Numbered from the stretch's first letter, positions 1-9,123 are shown. The stretch: 45,938 nt of DNA from Bacteroidia bacterium (GCA_030430845.1 JAUIKE010000052.1:1-45938), one strand, 5' to 3'. Notes: generated by a model from the sequence alone, not told the origin. Program-made: numbers and translations.

Positions 1-2921
1 GTATTAGGGCTGTCGGAGTCACCGAAGCTAAGATCCTGCAAAATTCTGAGGTCCCAGTTGGAATACCACGGACTCAGGATCGCATATTTTTCGGCATATT
101 CTCCTCTTCTTTCACTCAGGTAGTCATCCTGGGCTATGTATGCACGCAAAGCATTGCGCTGGGCGTTTTGCTCGGCATCGGTACCCACAAAAGCCATCTG
201 ACCAATTTCAGAATCTGTAGGAATATAGATCAGGTCATTTAAAGGTGAAGTATCGCCGTTCAGGTCACCTGAATAAGTATAAGTAAAGCGTCCACCCTGG
301 GCATACTGGAAGAAGAGTGCAATGGAGGTACCCCACTGATCATTGGCTCCATAAGTAAATTTCTTGTAAGCCGAACCTACAATACGGTGGCGGTTGCCGT
401 AAAGAGAAGGAGTCAAAATAGCTTCATTAACATGGTTAATAGCCGGATTCCGGTCAAAAGCATCACTAGAGATCTCCGCCTCAATAGAGGAAGCATCCTT
501 GGCTTCCAGGAAGTTGTAGCCAATACTGGTGTACCAGCCGTTAGCCCAGTTGCGCTTTAACTCAAAAGTTGCATTGAAGGAATAACCAATATCGGTATTA
601 GTAAATACATACGCATCATTGCCAATACTGGTACGGTCAGCACCCGCATCGTAAATCGGCCGATTATCCACGCCCTGAAGTGTAGCCGTAGGAGGCTTAA
701 CTCCATAGTTGCGTACCATCATGGCATTGATATCTTTGGTGTAGATCAGGTCAGTAGACAACACCCATCCGGCACCGAATTTTTTATCTAAGCCCAGATT
801 CGTACGCCAAACTTGTGGGAATTTAAAGTCCGGGCGGGTTACATTGTAGAAAAAGGTGTTCGGGTTCGCTACCTGGTTGCCGATCCAAACAAAAGGAAAA
901 CGGCCGGTGAACAAACCCGATCCACCACGGACCTGGGTTTCGCCATTTCCGCTTACATCCCAGTTAAAGCCTAACCTTGGAGAAAACAACACATTGCCCT
1001 CCGGCAATTCAGTGTGATCAAACTGAATCGGATCGCCTGTTTCATCAAAGTAAGTAATGCTTTGATCCACACAACAGTTCCGATCAATGTTCTCCTGGAT
1101 CAGTTCCGGCGTATTGAAATACAATGGAGCATCTACCCTCAAACCATAGGTGAAGGTAAAGTTATTCGTAACGGCCCACTCATCCTGTACATAAAAAGCC
1201 AATTGCCCGACATTGGTCTCAGCCAGAGCCCAATTGCCATCGTCAAATAAGCCCTGAGCGTAATTAGCCACAGTTTGCATATCATCAGAGCCGACATAAT
1301 CCAAAAAGGCTTGAACACTTTCAAAGCCGGGTCCAAAAGTACCTCCTGGATAATCCACGCCAAACGGCTCATATACCCCCAGGTTGAAGGAGTTGTTAAA
1401 GTTAAAACGCTCAAAAGAGCCCCCTACTGTCAAGGTATGATCTCCTAAATAGAAATTCAGGTTATTGGTCAACTGAAATACATCCTGATCCAGGCGGTTG
1501 TTAATCGAGAACGGCTCGTGCCCCGCAACTATATAGCGGATCCCATCTTTATTGATGTTCAGCACAGGGAAAGGATCGGAGAAAGGATCCCTGGAATCTC
1601 TAAAGGACGTAAAACCGGTCTGGAATTTATTGGACACCTTGTTACTGAATAAGGACCTCACCTCGATCAATCCGGAGTGGATGATGTTGTTGATCTGGTA
1701 ACCTGCATTAAAAAACTGAAGAGTTGTAGCATCCGGACCTCTGCGGCCAAGGGCTGAAGGGTGAGCCGGTTTTTGCTTGGAAGCATTCAGGAAGTTGTAG
1801 GTCGCTGTCAGGGAATGCTGATTATTAATGTTCCAGTCTAATTTAAAAATTCCTTTTTCGTTATCCGTATTGTGAATGTAATTTTCGTAAGGCCCTGTTT
1901 CGTAGCCTAGTTGCTGGCGAAGTGCGTTGGAAACCGCATCCAGGTCAGCTGCTTCTACACGAGATACGTTTTCTGCGTTGAGGCCACCGCGAGAAGCGAT
2001 GAAGTTAGACCCCGCATCTTCTCTACGCTCCAGCTCTGCATTGACAAAGAAGAACAATTTGTCTTTGACAATGGGACCGCCAAAGCTAAAACCGGTCTGA
2101 AACTGACGAAGCTCAGGAACGAAAATATCCGAGCCATTCACCTTAGAACCGGTTAGGTCCTGGTTCCGAAAAAAACCAAATACGGTACCGGAAAAATTGT
2201 TGGTCCCGCTTTTTGTCACGGCATTTACAGCAGCCCCGGTGAAGCCTGCCTGGGTTACATCATAAGGTGCGATGGAGACCTGGATCTGGTCGATCGCATC
2301 CAGTGAGATAGGCTGGGCATCTGTTTGACCACCTGGCGTGGCAGCATCCAAACCGAAGGGGTTGTTAAAGATCGAACCGTCCAAAGAAAAGTTATTGAAT
2401 TGATCATTCCGTCCGGCAAAGGAGTTTCCGTCAGCAGAAGGCGTCAGACGAGTATAGTCAGAGGCAGAACGGGAAATCGTTGGTAATGCACGCAGCTGAG
2501 CTGAAGAGATATTAGTGGCAGCTCCAGTACGTTCATTGTTGATAACGGGATCCGAATTACCTGTAACGACCACTCCCTCAATGTTCACTGCTTCGCTTTC
2601 CAGGTCAAAATCCAGGTTTAATTTTTGAGCCAGTGCCAGATTTAGGTTTTCAACTGTTTTCGTTTTGTAACCAACATAACTAGCTTGAATGAGGTAAGGC
2701 CCTCCCACCCTCAGGTTAGGAAGGTTATACCGTCCATCTTCACGAGTAGTGGTACCGTACTGTGCTCCGGAAGGCTGGTGGATCGCTACTATAGTCGCAG
2801 CATCCAATGCCTGGCCGGCGTCATCCGTTACGAAACCATTAATAGAGGCGGTGGTGACCTGAGCATAGGTTGGCAGATACAGCCCCATAAATAAAAGGAG
2901 TAGTCCAAAAAACCGTTTCAT
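1..2921 (-). CDS. TonB-dependent receptor, Oar-like, 3' end beyond window
   Basis: Outer-membrane TonB-dependent receptor with an N-terminal carboxypeptidase-regulatory-like domain; 973 residues are visible and the C-terminus lies off the left edge. The start codon is the ATG at 2919-2921 and gives a signal peptide MKRFFGLLLLFMGLYLPTYAQ. Next come a beta-sandwich domain (GFVTDDAGQALDAATIV... DGRYNLPNL), a plug-like segment (VEGVVVTGNSDPVINNERTG; SLDAIDQIQVSIAPYDVTQAGFTG) and a long aromatic-rich barrel with many short beta strands. This architecture matches the Oar family of Bacteroidota and Myxococcota. No SusD partner or TonB lies beside it, so the substrate is unknown. The frame is open from the start codon to the window edge. 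The family call is firm; a role in uptake rather than adhesion or secretion is only inference. Confidence 0.9.
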   Translation of the reverse strand, partial: MKRFFGLLLLFMGLYLPTYAQVTTASINGFVTDDAGQALDAATIVAIHQPSGAQYGTTTREDGRYNLPNLRVGGPYLIQASYVGYKTKTVENLNLALAQKLNLDFDLESEAVNIEGVVVTGNSDPVINNERTGAATNISSAQLRALPTISRSASDYTRLTPSADGNSFAGRNDQFNNFSLDGSIFNNPFGLDAATPGGQTDAQPISLDAIDQIQVSIAPYDVTQAGFTGAAVNAVTKSGTNNFSGTVFGFFRNQDLTGSKVNGSDIFVPELRQFQTGFSFGGPIVKDKLFFFVNAELERREDAGSNFIASRGGLNAENVSRVEAADLDAVSNALRQQLGYETGPYENYIHNTDNEKGIFKLDWNINNQHSLTATYNFLNASKQKPAHPSALGRRGPDATTLQFFNAGYQINNIIHSGLIEVRSLFSNKVSNKFQTGFTSFRDSRDPFSDPFPVLNINKDGIRYIVAGHEPFSINNRLDQDVFQLTNNLNFYLGDHTLTVGGSFERFNFNNSFNLGVYEPFGVDYPGGTFGPGFESVQAFLDYVGSDDMQTVANYAQGLFDDGNWALAETNVGQLAFYVQDEWAVTNNFTFTYGLRVDAPLYFNTPELIQENIDRNCCVDQSITYFDETGDPIQFDHTELPEGNVLFSPRLGFNWDVSGNGETQVRGGSGLFTGRFPFVWIGNQVANPNTFFYNVTRPDFKFPQVWRTNLGLDKKFGAGWVLSTDLIYTKDINAMMVRNYGVKPPTATLQGVDNRPIYDAGADRTSIGNDAYVFTNTDIGYSFNATFELKRNWANGWYTSIGYNFLEAKDASSIEAEISSDAFDRNPAINHVNEAILTPSLYGNRHRIVGSAYKKFTYGANDQWGTSIALFFQYAQGGRFTYTYSGDLNGDTSPLNDLIYIPTDSEIGQMAFVGTDAEQNAQRNALRAYIAQDDYLSERRGEYAEKYAILSPWYSNWDLRILQDLSFGDSDSPN

Positions 2922-3198
2922 CGCATTTATTTTTTGTTAATAGTGAAGTGTAACAACATTAAAAGTAATTAACATTCACCTTACAATCGTTTAACATTTT
3001 CCCGATTATAAAGGGTTTTTTAGTAACTGACCCGAACTTTTTGATGAAAATAAATGCAAGTACTATTAGAGAAGATTCTAATTATTTAATAATCAACCCC
3101 TTTCATATTTATCCATTCTTAAAACTAAAAGAATGGGGTTTCTAAAAAAATTTTAAAAAAGTTTTCCACATTTTACTTATAATTAAAAGTTTTTGACT
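2922..3198. other. AT-rich gap upstream of the receptor gene
   Basis: No gene is seen. The region must hold the promoter of the receptor, but no good match to TTTG-N19-TANNTTTG was found on the minus strand. One 8-bp inverted repeat (CCATTCTT at 3113-3120, AAGAATGG at 3129-3136) and a smaller one (ATTAGA / TCTAAT near 3066-3083) are present. Neither has a clear role. Confidence 0.5.
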
Positions 3199-3258
3199 AA
3201 TAAGAAAGAAAGAGCCCCTATAAGCCGTACGGCTTATAGGGGCTCTTTCTTTCTTATT
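3199..3258 (-). terminator. 60-bp perfect loopless palindrome after the subtilase gene
   Basis: Positions 3199-3228 are the exact reverse complement of 3229-3258, with the centre at CCGTACGG and no unpaired bases. The outer arms are AATAAGAAAGAAAGAG / CTCTTTCTTTCTTATT. It begins one base after the stop codon of the subtilase gene. In RNA it would fold into a stem of about 28 bp with a minimal loop, so a terminator or 3'-end stabiliser is the natural reading. The perfect DNA symmetry could also allow cruciform extrusion. Confidence 0.75.
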
Positions 3259-3259
3259 T

Positions 3260-4789
3260 TTACTGTACCGCCGCATTAGCATCCACTTTACCCCAGCCGA
3301 AGTTACTGCTTCTGGAAGGGTAAGTATCCGCTGAGACTTTAAGCTCGTTCAGCACCTGATTCCTTGACCAGCCCGAATGATCTCCCCATACCAGGGCAGC
3401 TATTCCCGCCATGGTAGCAGTTGCTGCAGAAGAGCCCCCCACATATCCGGAATCATTTCCGGAAAGCGTCAAAGAGACGGCCGTCCGATCATTGTTACTT
3501 CTCCTTTGCATTTCAACGACAAAGTCGACTTTATCTCCGTCGTGACAAGTGCTGCATTTTTCTCTTGGCGAGCCCGTTTTGATTCCCGTCACGGCCACTG
3601 TTTGGCTCATGCTTGCCGGGAAGATTACCCCCCACCAGCTAGTCCAGGTAAGGGAGGTACCAGCTGCAGCAAAAATTAGCTTGCCTTTGTTGTATGCATA
3701 TTTTACGGCATCTTCCACTTTGCCCGAAGAAAATACATCGCCTATGGACATGCTGATGATCTTTACTTTGGATTGATTGGCCGCATGGGTGAGTGATTCT
3801 GCTACGCCATTTTTTTCATCAGAACTGTTAATAATTACATCGCTGGTACCTCTGTAAGAAATGAGGTTAGCCCGATAGGCTACGCCGGCGGGAGTCCGGT
3901 CCGTGCCTCTTGGAGCTGCAATGAGGCCGGCCATAGCCGTTCCGTGCCCGCACTGATCATGCCAGCCATCGTATTTTTTGTTCCACCACCAGCCAGATTT
4001 GTGGAATCCATATTTCTGAATAGATCGGCTGGTTGACTCTCCTTCACTGAATTCTCCGTTCAGCTTGTCCTGGTTTTTTGATACACCGGTATCGATTAGT
4101 GCTACCCAAATGTTATCGCCTTTGCTGGAGTTATTCCAGGCATCATCTACATTGGCATTGAGATGATGCCAGGAACGACGAGAAGTAGGAGAAATATTTT
4201 GGTAATCATTGCTATTAACGTTTGCATCATAAGAATCACAGCCCGAGTCGCTACGGAAATTCACGGCTTCCATGGAATAGCCCGAAGGTTCCAGATATCT
4301 GACTTCCGGCATATTGCGGATGGCTGTAATCATTTCCTGATCGTACAGGCGAATATCAATGTATGGTAGTGTCTGCTGCAAACCATACGGCATCAATTCT
4401 TCTGCCGTATAAGCTTGGCCGTATTTGCGGTTAGTTTCTTCGACAATATAGTTCAGGACCTTGTTACGCGCGGCTTTCCAGGAATCATCGTTCACGTCAA
4501 TCTGATGGATGATATCATCAATCCTGTCAATGCCGGCCGGTTTATAGCCGATGGACACCAGCGAGTCACTCAACACGACAGCGCTCCATACCATATGATC
4601 ATTGGCATAATCCCAGTGAAAAACATCATTTGTTTCATTGAGTTTTTGAATGACAAAGTCGTTGATCTCGGTCCGTGTCATGGGGTCAGTATTCGGGACC
4701 TGCAGATCTGTTTCCTCAAAGGACTGCTTGTTACAGCTTCCGGCGATTAAGGCAATTAGCAGTAAGGCTAAAAGGATGTTCTTTTTCAT
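3260..4789 (-). CDS. Subtilase-family (S8) serine peptidase, lipoprotein
   Basis: Predicted secreted, lipid-anchored subtilisin-like protease of 509 aa. The ATG at 4787-4789 is preferred over an upstream one because it directly starts a lipoprotein signal (MKKNILLALLLIALIAGSC, lipidated Cys19). Residues about 30-200 form an N-terminal region that could be a propeptide. The catalytic domain follows: Asp233 in WVALIDTGV, His282 in GHGTAMAG and Ser454 in GGSSAATATM, so the triad is complete. The usual oxyanion-hole Asn in the AAAGN motif is replaced by Thr378 (AAAGTSLTW). Two Cys in CSTCHDGDK could bind metal or form a disulfide. It is transcribed alone, divergent from the pyruvate-kinase-like gene, and the shared gap carries the ACATGACATGTC motifs. 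Family call firm; activity less certain because of the Asn change. Confidence 0.9.
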   Translation of the reverse strand: MKKNILLALLLIALIAGSCNKQSFEETDLQVPNTDPMTRTEINDFVIQKLNETNDVFHWDYANDHMVWSAVVLSDSLVSIGYKPAGIDRIDDIIHQIDVNDDSWKAARNKVLNYIVEETNRKYGQAYTAEELMPYGLQQTLPYIDIRLYDQEMITAIRNMPEVRYLEPSGYSMEAVNFRSDSGCDSYDANVNSNDYQNISPTSRRSWHHLNANVDDAWNNSSKGDNIWVALIDTGVSKNQDKLNGEFSEGESTSRSIQKYGFHKSGWWWNKKYDGWHDQCGHGTAMAGLIAAPRGTDRTPAGVAYRANLISYRGTSDVIINSSDEKNGVAESLTHAANQSKVKIISMSIGDVFSSGKVEDAVKYAYNKGKLIFAAAGTSLTWTSWWGVIFPASMSQTVAVTGIKTGSPREKCSTCHDGDKVDFVVEMQRRSNNDRTAVSLTLSGNDSGYVGGSSAATATMAGIAALVWGDHSGWSRNQVLNELKVSADTYPSRSSNFGWGKVDANAAVQ

Positions 4790-4963
4790 TGTTGTTATTG
4801 GTTTTGTGGTCAGAAAAGAAGGTTTAAAAGATACCTGTCTGTGAGGCAGACGAATATCGGTGTTCATAAAAAGACGAGGTTAATATTAGCAATATTTTTT
4901 TTATTTTCAGCGAATTTTCGCAATAATATTTTAAAAAAGCTAATATTTGCAATACATAAACCA

Positions 4964-4991
4964 GACATGACATGTCTAGACATGTCATGTC
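4964..4991. promoter_or_regulatory. 28-bp perfect palindrome, putative operator
   Basis: Positions 4964-4977 are the exact reverse complement of 4978-4991. The site is two head-to-head copies of ACATGACATGTC (4965-4976 plus, 4979-4990 minus) centred on TCT|AGA. It sits midway in the 343-bp divergent gap between the subtilase and pyruvate-kinase-like genes. Its symmetry and its repetition at 5090-5117 suggest a dimeric DNA-binding protein. The regulator is not identifiable from this window. The rest of the gap (4790-4963, 4992-5089) is AT-rich and shows nothing else clear. Confidence 0.55.
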
Positions 4992-5089
4992 CGTACAAAG
5001 GAAAATAATCAACCCATTTATTTTAGATTAATTTAGACTATTCCTTTTGTTTTCAATAAATTACCGAAAGAAACAAAATACTGATTCGC

Positions 5090-5138
5090 ACATGACATGT
5101 CTAAAACATGACATGTCCAATTCTGTGTCCACATGACA
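5090..5138. promoter_or_regulatory. Direct repeats of ACATGACATGTC just before the start codon
   Basis: Two same-strand copies of the 12-mer found in the upstream palindrome lie at 5090-5101 and 5106-5117, 16 bp apart. A partial copy, ACATGACA (5131-5138), contains the start codon of the pyruvate-kinase-like gene at 5133. The second full copy ends only 15 bp before the ATG. Binding there would block transcription or initiation, so repression is the simplest inference. Confidence 0.5.
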
Positions 5139-6956
5139 ACCGAAAACACATCTAAATACATCCCCATCATCGAAAGCCTGGAGCAAATTATCCAGGAGGC
5201 CCAACTTCTGGAAGAGTCCTCGGGTGATCTATTGGAAAAGATCCACCCTAAGTATCTCAAAAGCGCCTGCAACCTCCTGCACTACAGGGCTCTTAGAAGT
5301 CATGACCTGAGAAAGGTGCAAAAAAAACTAGGCAACTTGGGGCTTTCCCGCCTGGCCAAGTCGCAGTCGCATGTAATGGCCAGTCTGCAAACGACCCTGG
5401 CCTTTTTACAAGCTTTGGACCAAAAAAGCCCGATTACCTCCACCTCTCCTGAATTATCTTTCAAGGCAGGAAGCAAAGCGCTCCGATCAAATGCCAAAAA
5501 ACTTCTGGGCTATCGAACCAAGAAGCGACGTACCCGTATTATGGTTACCCTTCCTTCCGAAGCTTCTGATGATTACCATCTTGTAAAATCCATGATATCC
5601 GCAGGGATGAACTGTGCCCGCATCAATTGTGCTCATGATTCAGAAGTAGAATGGGAAAAGATGGCCAATCACGTCCGACAGGCTTCTGAGGAGTTAGGTA
5701 AAAAATGTAAAATTGCGATGGATCTGGCTGGACCCAAAATACGAACAGGGCCTTTGGAAGAAGGGCCAAAGATCCGAAAGATCAAACCCACCAAGGACAT
5801 CACCGGACAGGTGGTCGCCCCGGCTACCGTTTGGATGGGTCTTTATCCAGAACCACATGGAGTTCATATACCGGTTTCTGAAGAAGACCTCCTCCAGCTT
5901 CAAAACGTCGACCAGCTTTTTTTCAGGGATACCAGAAATAAAAAACGGGCCGTTACCCATTTATATCCATTGGATGACGGCTTCATCGGGCATTGTGATG
6001 CTACCAGTATCATCGAAACGGGTATGCCAATGTTTTCCGAGAAAAAAGAAAAAGGGATTCAAATTCAGGTAGGAGAAATTCCTCCTGTAGAAATGCCTAT
6101 TCTTCTTCAGGAAGGAGATCAGCTTCGATTAGATAAGAACACGGTAATTGGAAGTCAAGCCAACCTCGATTCGCATGGCCATCTAATGGAGGCTGCTCAT
6201 ATTTCCTGCACCGCTCCTGAAATATTCGGGCAGGTAAAGGAGGGCGAAAAAATATTATTTGATGATGGGAAGATCTCAGGACTGATAACGGAAGTCACGG
6301 AACATCATATCTGGATCACCATTCAATATGCAACGAACGGAATTGCCAAGCTAAGATCAGATAAGGGGATCAATCTGCCGGAAAGTGATCTGACCATTAG
6401 CGGTCTGACTCCAAAAGACAAACAAGACCTCCCTTTCATTGCAGCGAATGCAGATGTGGTTAACTTTTCGTTTGTTAACCGCCCTCAGGATGTGACCGAA
6501 CTCATTTCTGAATTGGATAAGCTGGACGCCCGGGACCAATTGGGGGTCATTCTGAAAATTGAAACACAAAGTGGCTTTAACCAACTCACCGATATTTTAC
6601 TCGAAGCCATGCAAATATACCCGATCGGGGTCATGATCGCTCGCGGAGACCTCGCTATCGAGACCGGCTGGGAGAACATCGGGCGGGTCCAGGAGGAGAT
6701 CCTCTCGCTTTGCCAGGCCGCTCACATAACTGACATTTGGGCTACCCAAGTTTTGGAAGGGCTTGCCAAAAGGGGCATTCCTTCCCGGGCGGAGATTACC
6801 GATGCAGTGATGTCACAAAGGGCCGATTGTGTCATGCTTAATAAAGGCCCCTTCATCCTCAATGCCATCGAATTGCTTAACGAGATCTTAATTGATATGG
6901 AGCCATATTGGGAGAAGAATAGTCCGTTGTCACCAATGTTGATGAAAGCTGAATAA
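5133..6956 (+). CDS. Divergent pyruvate-kinase-like protein
   Basis: Protein of 607 aa. Residues 1-130 are a helical extension with no family I recognise. From about 133 a pyruvate-kinase barrel begins (RRTRIMVTLPSEASDDYHL), with an enlarged middle B-like part. The final segment carries LKIETQSG (catalytic Lys, metal Glu), MIARGDLAIE (metal Asp) and WATQVLEGLAKRGIPSRAE. It stops soon after MLNKG, so the usual C-terminal allosteric domain is absent. Compared with rabbit enzyme positions, Asn75 is kept (N165) but Ser77 is A167 and Thr114 is L198. Glu117 is K202 in AGPKIRTG, the residue typical of K+-independent enzymes. It resembles an atypical pyruvate kinase family known from plants and bacteria, so it is probably not the main glycolytic enzyme. 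It is a single-gene unit with operator-like repeats upstream. Confidence 0.8.
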   Translation: MTTENTSKYIPIIESLEQIIQEAQLLEESSGDLLEKIHPKYLKSACNLLHYRALRSHDLRKVQKKLGNLGLSRLAKSQSHVMASLQTTLAFLQALDQKSPITSTSPELSFKAGSKALRSNAKKLLGYRTKKRRTRIMVTLPSEASDDYHLVKSMISAGMNCARINCAHDSEVEWEKMANHVRQASEELGKKCKIAMDLAGPKIRTGPLEEGPKIRKIKPTKDITGQVVAPATVWMGLYPEPHGVHIPVSEEDLLQLQNVDQLFFRDTRNKKRAVTHLYPLDDGFIGHCDATSIIETGMPMFSEKKEKGIQIQVGEIPPVEMPILLQEGDQLRLDKNTVIGSQANLDSHGHLMEAAHISCTAPEIFGQVKEGEKILFDDGKISGLITEVTEHHIWITIQYATNGIAKLRSDKGINLPESDLTISGLTPKDKQDLPFIAANADVVNFSFVNRPQDVTELISELDKLDARDQLGVILKIETQSGFNQLTDILLEAMQIYPIGVMIARGDLAIETGWENIGRVQEEILSLCQAAHITDIWATQVLEGLAKRGIPSRAEITDAVMSQRADCVMLNKGPFILNAIELLNEILIDMEPYWEKNSPLSPMLMKAE

Positions 6957-6964
6957 TGAGTCTT

Positions 6965-7005
6965 TAATAAGGAGGCAAGCGGCAATGCCGCTTGCCTCCT
7001 TATTA
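6965..7005. terminator. Bidirectional terminator hairpin
   Basis: Arms of 20 bp (6965-6984 and 6986-7005) pair perfectly around a single central base; the core is GGAGGCAAGCGGCA / TGCCGCTTGCCTCC with A/T-rich ends. It fills the gap between two convergent stop codons (6954-6956 plus strand, 7012 minus strand), as expected for a shared terminator. Confidence 0.85.
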
Positions 7006-7011
7006 TTTATT

Positions 7012-9123
7012 TTACTCTCCCGGATGATATTTCTTCTTTAAATCCTTCTGAATATCTTCCTCCGTATACACCACCGTTTTCATTTTATTATTAGCGAACA
7101 TCTCGGCCTGATCGGTATGATGAGGACTGTCAGGATTATTGGACTGACCATATGCTAAAATGGAATAAGCTCTGGGCGGATCACTGAACTCTACGGCTAA
7201 CTGCCAGCCGTCTCCTCCGCGAATCTGACGTTTGCCGTCCTTTCCATTCGTAAACCAAAGCACTCTAAAACATCCCAGCCCCCCAGGGCCGCCACCGACC
7301 GGAAGGTCCAGATCGCCATGGCGTAAGCGATGAACGTCCCCCCAGGCGAGATCCCAGCTACCGTATTTTTCTTTCACTGTCTCAACAACTTCCTTAAAAA
7401 CCGCTACCGCTACATCCAGATCGGCAATGCCAATGGGCGTTGTGTCCGGCTTATCAAAGGACCAGGGCGTTTCATATAGTTCACGATCATCCATTTTACG
7501 AGCATACTGCTCAAACCATTCGGCGAAGAGCACCCCTCCCCTGCTGTCGGCCCTGACGGTATTGTCCCAGGCTTCCAGATGGTCAATGATCTGGCGCATT
7601 TCCTTTTTGGGTTTACCAGCCTTCAAGGCTTTTAAAAGATCATCTTTCATGCGATCGGCTACCAACATTTTCATACTGTGCTTGCGATTAACGACTTCTT
7701 CCAGGCTCAGTTTATCTTCATTATGAATCAGCTCAAGACTAAGTTGTGACCTCAGTCGTAAGCGAGGTTTAGGAAAATAATCAGGAAAATCTTCCGGTTG
7801 CATGACCTCGTTCAAATTGGTAAAATGAAAGGGGTCATTCTCATTATGCAGATAGCCACCTTTAGGATTGAGCAGCTGAGGCAATTCATCAAAAGGCACC
7901 GGTTTTTTCCAAATCTGGTGGGAATAATCCACATTCACAGCTACCGAATCACCTCCGGAAGCTATAGGCAGGTCCGGAATGGCTGCATTCCAGACATAAA
8001 AAATATTTCCATCCGCATCTGCATAGGTATAGTTAGAAGAACCGATTCCCTGCATGCGCATGGCGTCTTTCCATTCTTCGAGGTTTTTGGACAACAGCAT
8101 ACGTGTATATTGCATGCTTCTGCGATAATCGCCGTCATTGGCCGATTTGAGGATATAGATCTTTCCCTCATCTCTATGGATGACCGGACCGTAAGGAGTA
8201 AAAAGCATTTCACGGGTTTCCGTTGAAAGCGCTTCTCCGTTTTTGAACTCGGCTTGTACCATCTTTCTTTCCAGAGGCACCGAAATGCCGTCAATAAGAA
8301 AATGATCCGCCTTTTGGGGGTCCGCTTTCAAAGCATATACCTCATCCAGGTCAGGGCCGTTATTTGTGGTACACCAGCCCAGGTGCTGGCTGAAACCTCC
8401 AATGATGGCAAATACGCCACCTATCCGAAAATCTCCATAAAAGTTGAATTTACCTGGAACATGTAGTTGGGCCTCGTAATAACCAGCCGTCCAGGACAAA
8501 TGAGGATTCCGGACCAGGATTGCGTTTCCAGAAGTCGTCCTGACCGGGGCAAAAGCCCAGGCATTGGAACCCGCTTCGGTCAACTTCAAAGAGTCGCGTT
8601 GGGCTTTTTGTTCTTTTAATCTTTCGGCAAAACGACGGCCCTGCATAGGCGTAACTACGCCGGTCGTCAAAGCCGACACATCATGACCGGTAAAGGTATA
8701 CCCTTCAAAATCAGGGAATTTATCCGGATTTTTTTTCAAATAATAGTTCACCCCTCTCGCAAAACCTTCCATCAATTGTCGGGTATCTGCATCCAGTAAA
8801 TAATAAGTCGCTACGGCTCTTTCATACCCCAGCTGGTTGACAAAATCGCCCTCAATAGCCTCATATCCATAAACTTTAGCCAGATCACCTCTTGCACTTA
8901 ACAAAGGTACAATAACCCGTTCGCCATAATCTTCCAATTCGCACCAGGCCAGGCCGAAGGCAGCTCCTTCCAGGGTTTCGGCTTTGATGTGTGGCACTCC
9001 GTAAGAGGTTCGGCTGATCTCGACGGTTTTGGCTAGCTCAGCATCTGATTGAGCAGAAAGCCTGGTGGAAAATGATACCAATGTAAAGAAGCTTAAGATC
9101 CAACTGAAGGGGATGATTTTCAT
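7012..9123 (-). CDS. Penicillin acylase family (Ntn-hydrolase) protein
   Basis: Predicted periplasmic or secreted amidase of 703 aa in the S45 penicillin/acyl-homoserine-lactone acylase family, whose members hydrolyse amide bonds of acylated small molecules. It has a signal peptide ending LSAQ (about residue 25) and an alpha-chain region with SRTSYGVPHIKAET. A spacer leads to the autoprocessing site G185-Ser186 in AGSNAWAFAP; Ser186 would become the N-terminal nucleophile of the beta chain. Downstream motifs typical of the beta chain include NPHL, GGFSQHLGWCTTNN and the late GGDGWQLAVEFSDPP. Length is normal for the family. It appears to be its own unit: a 58-bp palindrome separates it from the upstream S41 gene. 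The substrate (beta-lactam, AHL, lipopeptide or peptide) cannot be told from sequence. Confidence 0.9.
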   Translation of the reverse strand: MKIIPFSWILSFFTLVSFSTRLSAQSDAELAKTVEISRTSYGVPHIKAETLEGAAFGLAWCELEDYGERVIVPLLSARGDLAKVYGYEAIEGDFVNQLGYERAVATYYLLDADTRQLMEGFARGVNYYLKKNPDKFPDFEGYTFTGHDVSALTTGVVTPMQGRRFAERLKEQKAQRDSLKLTEAGSNAWAFAPVRTTSGNAILVRNPHLSWTAGYYEAQLHVPGKFNFYGDFRIGGVFAIIGGFSQHLGWCTTNNGPDLDEVYALKADPQKADHFLIDGISVPLERKMVQAEFKNGEALSTETREMLFTPYGPVIHRDEGKIYILKSANDGDYRRSMQYTRMLLSKNLEEWKDAMRMQGIGSSNYTYADADGNIFYVWNAAIPDLPIASGGDSVAVNVDYSHQIWKKPVPFDELPQLLNPKGGYLHNENDPFHFTNLNEVMQPEDFPDYFPKPRLRLRSQLSLELIHNEDKLSLEEVVNRKHSMKMLVADRMKDDLLKALKAGKPKKEMRQIIDHLEAWDNTVRADSRGGVLFAEWFEQYARKMDDRELYETPWSFDKPDTTPIGIADLDVAVAVFKEVVETVKEKYGSWDLAWGDVHRLRHGDLDLPVGGGPGGLGCFRVLWFTNGKDGKRQIRGGDGWQLAVEFSDPPRAYSILAYGQSNNPDSPHHTDQAEMFANNKMKTVVYTEEDIQKDLKKKYHPGE

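Noticed and set aside
1139..1414. Internal ORFs within the receptor region
   Set aside because: They overlap the continuous minus-strand receptor frame in other frames and show no protein-family features.
4790..4867. Longer start for the subtilase
   Set aside because: The extra 26 residues precede a complete lipoprotein signal peptide.
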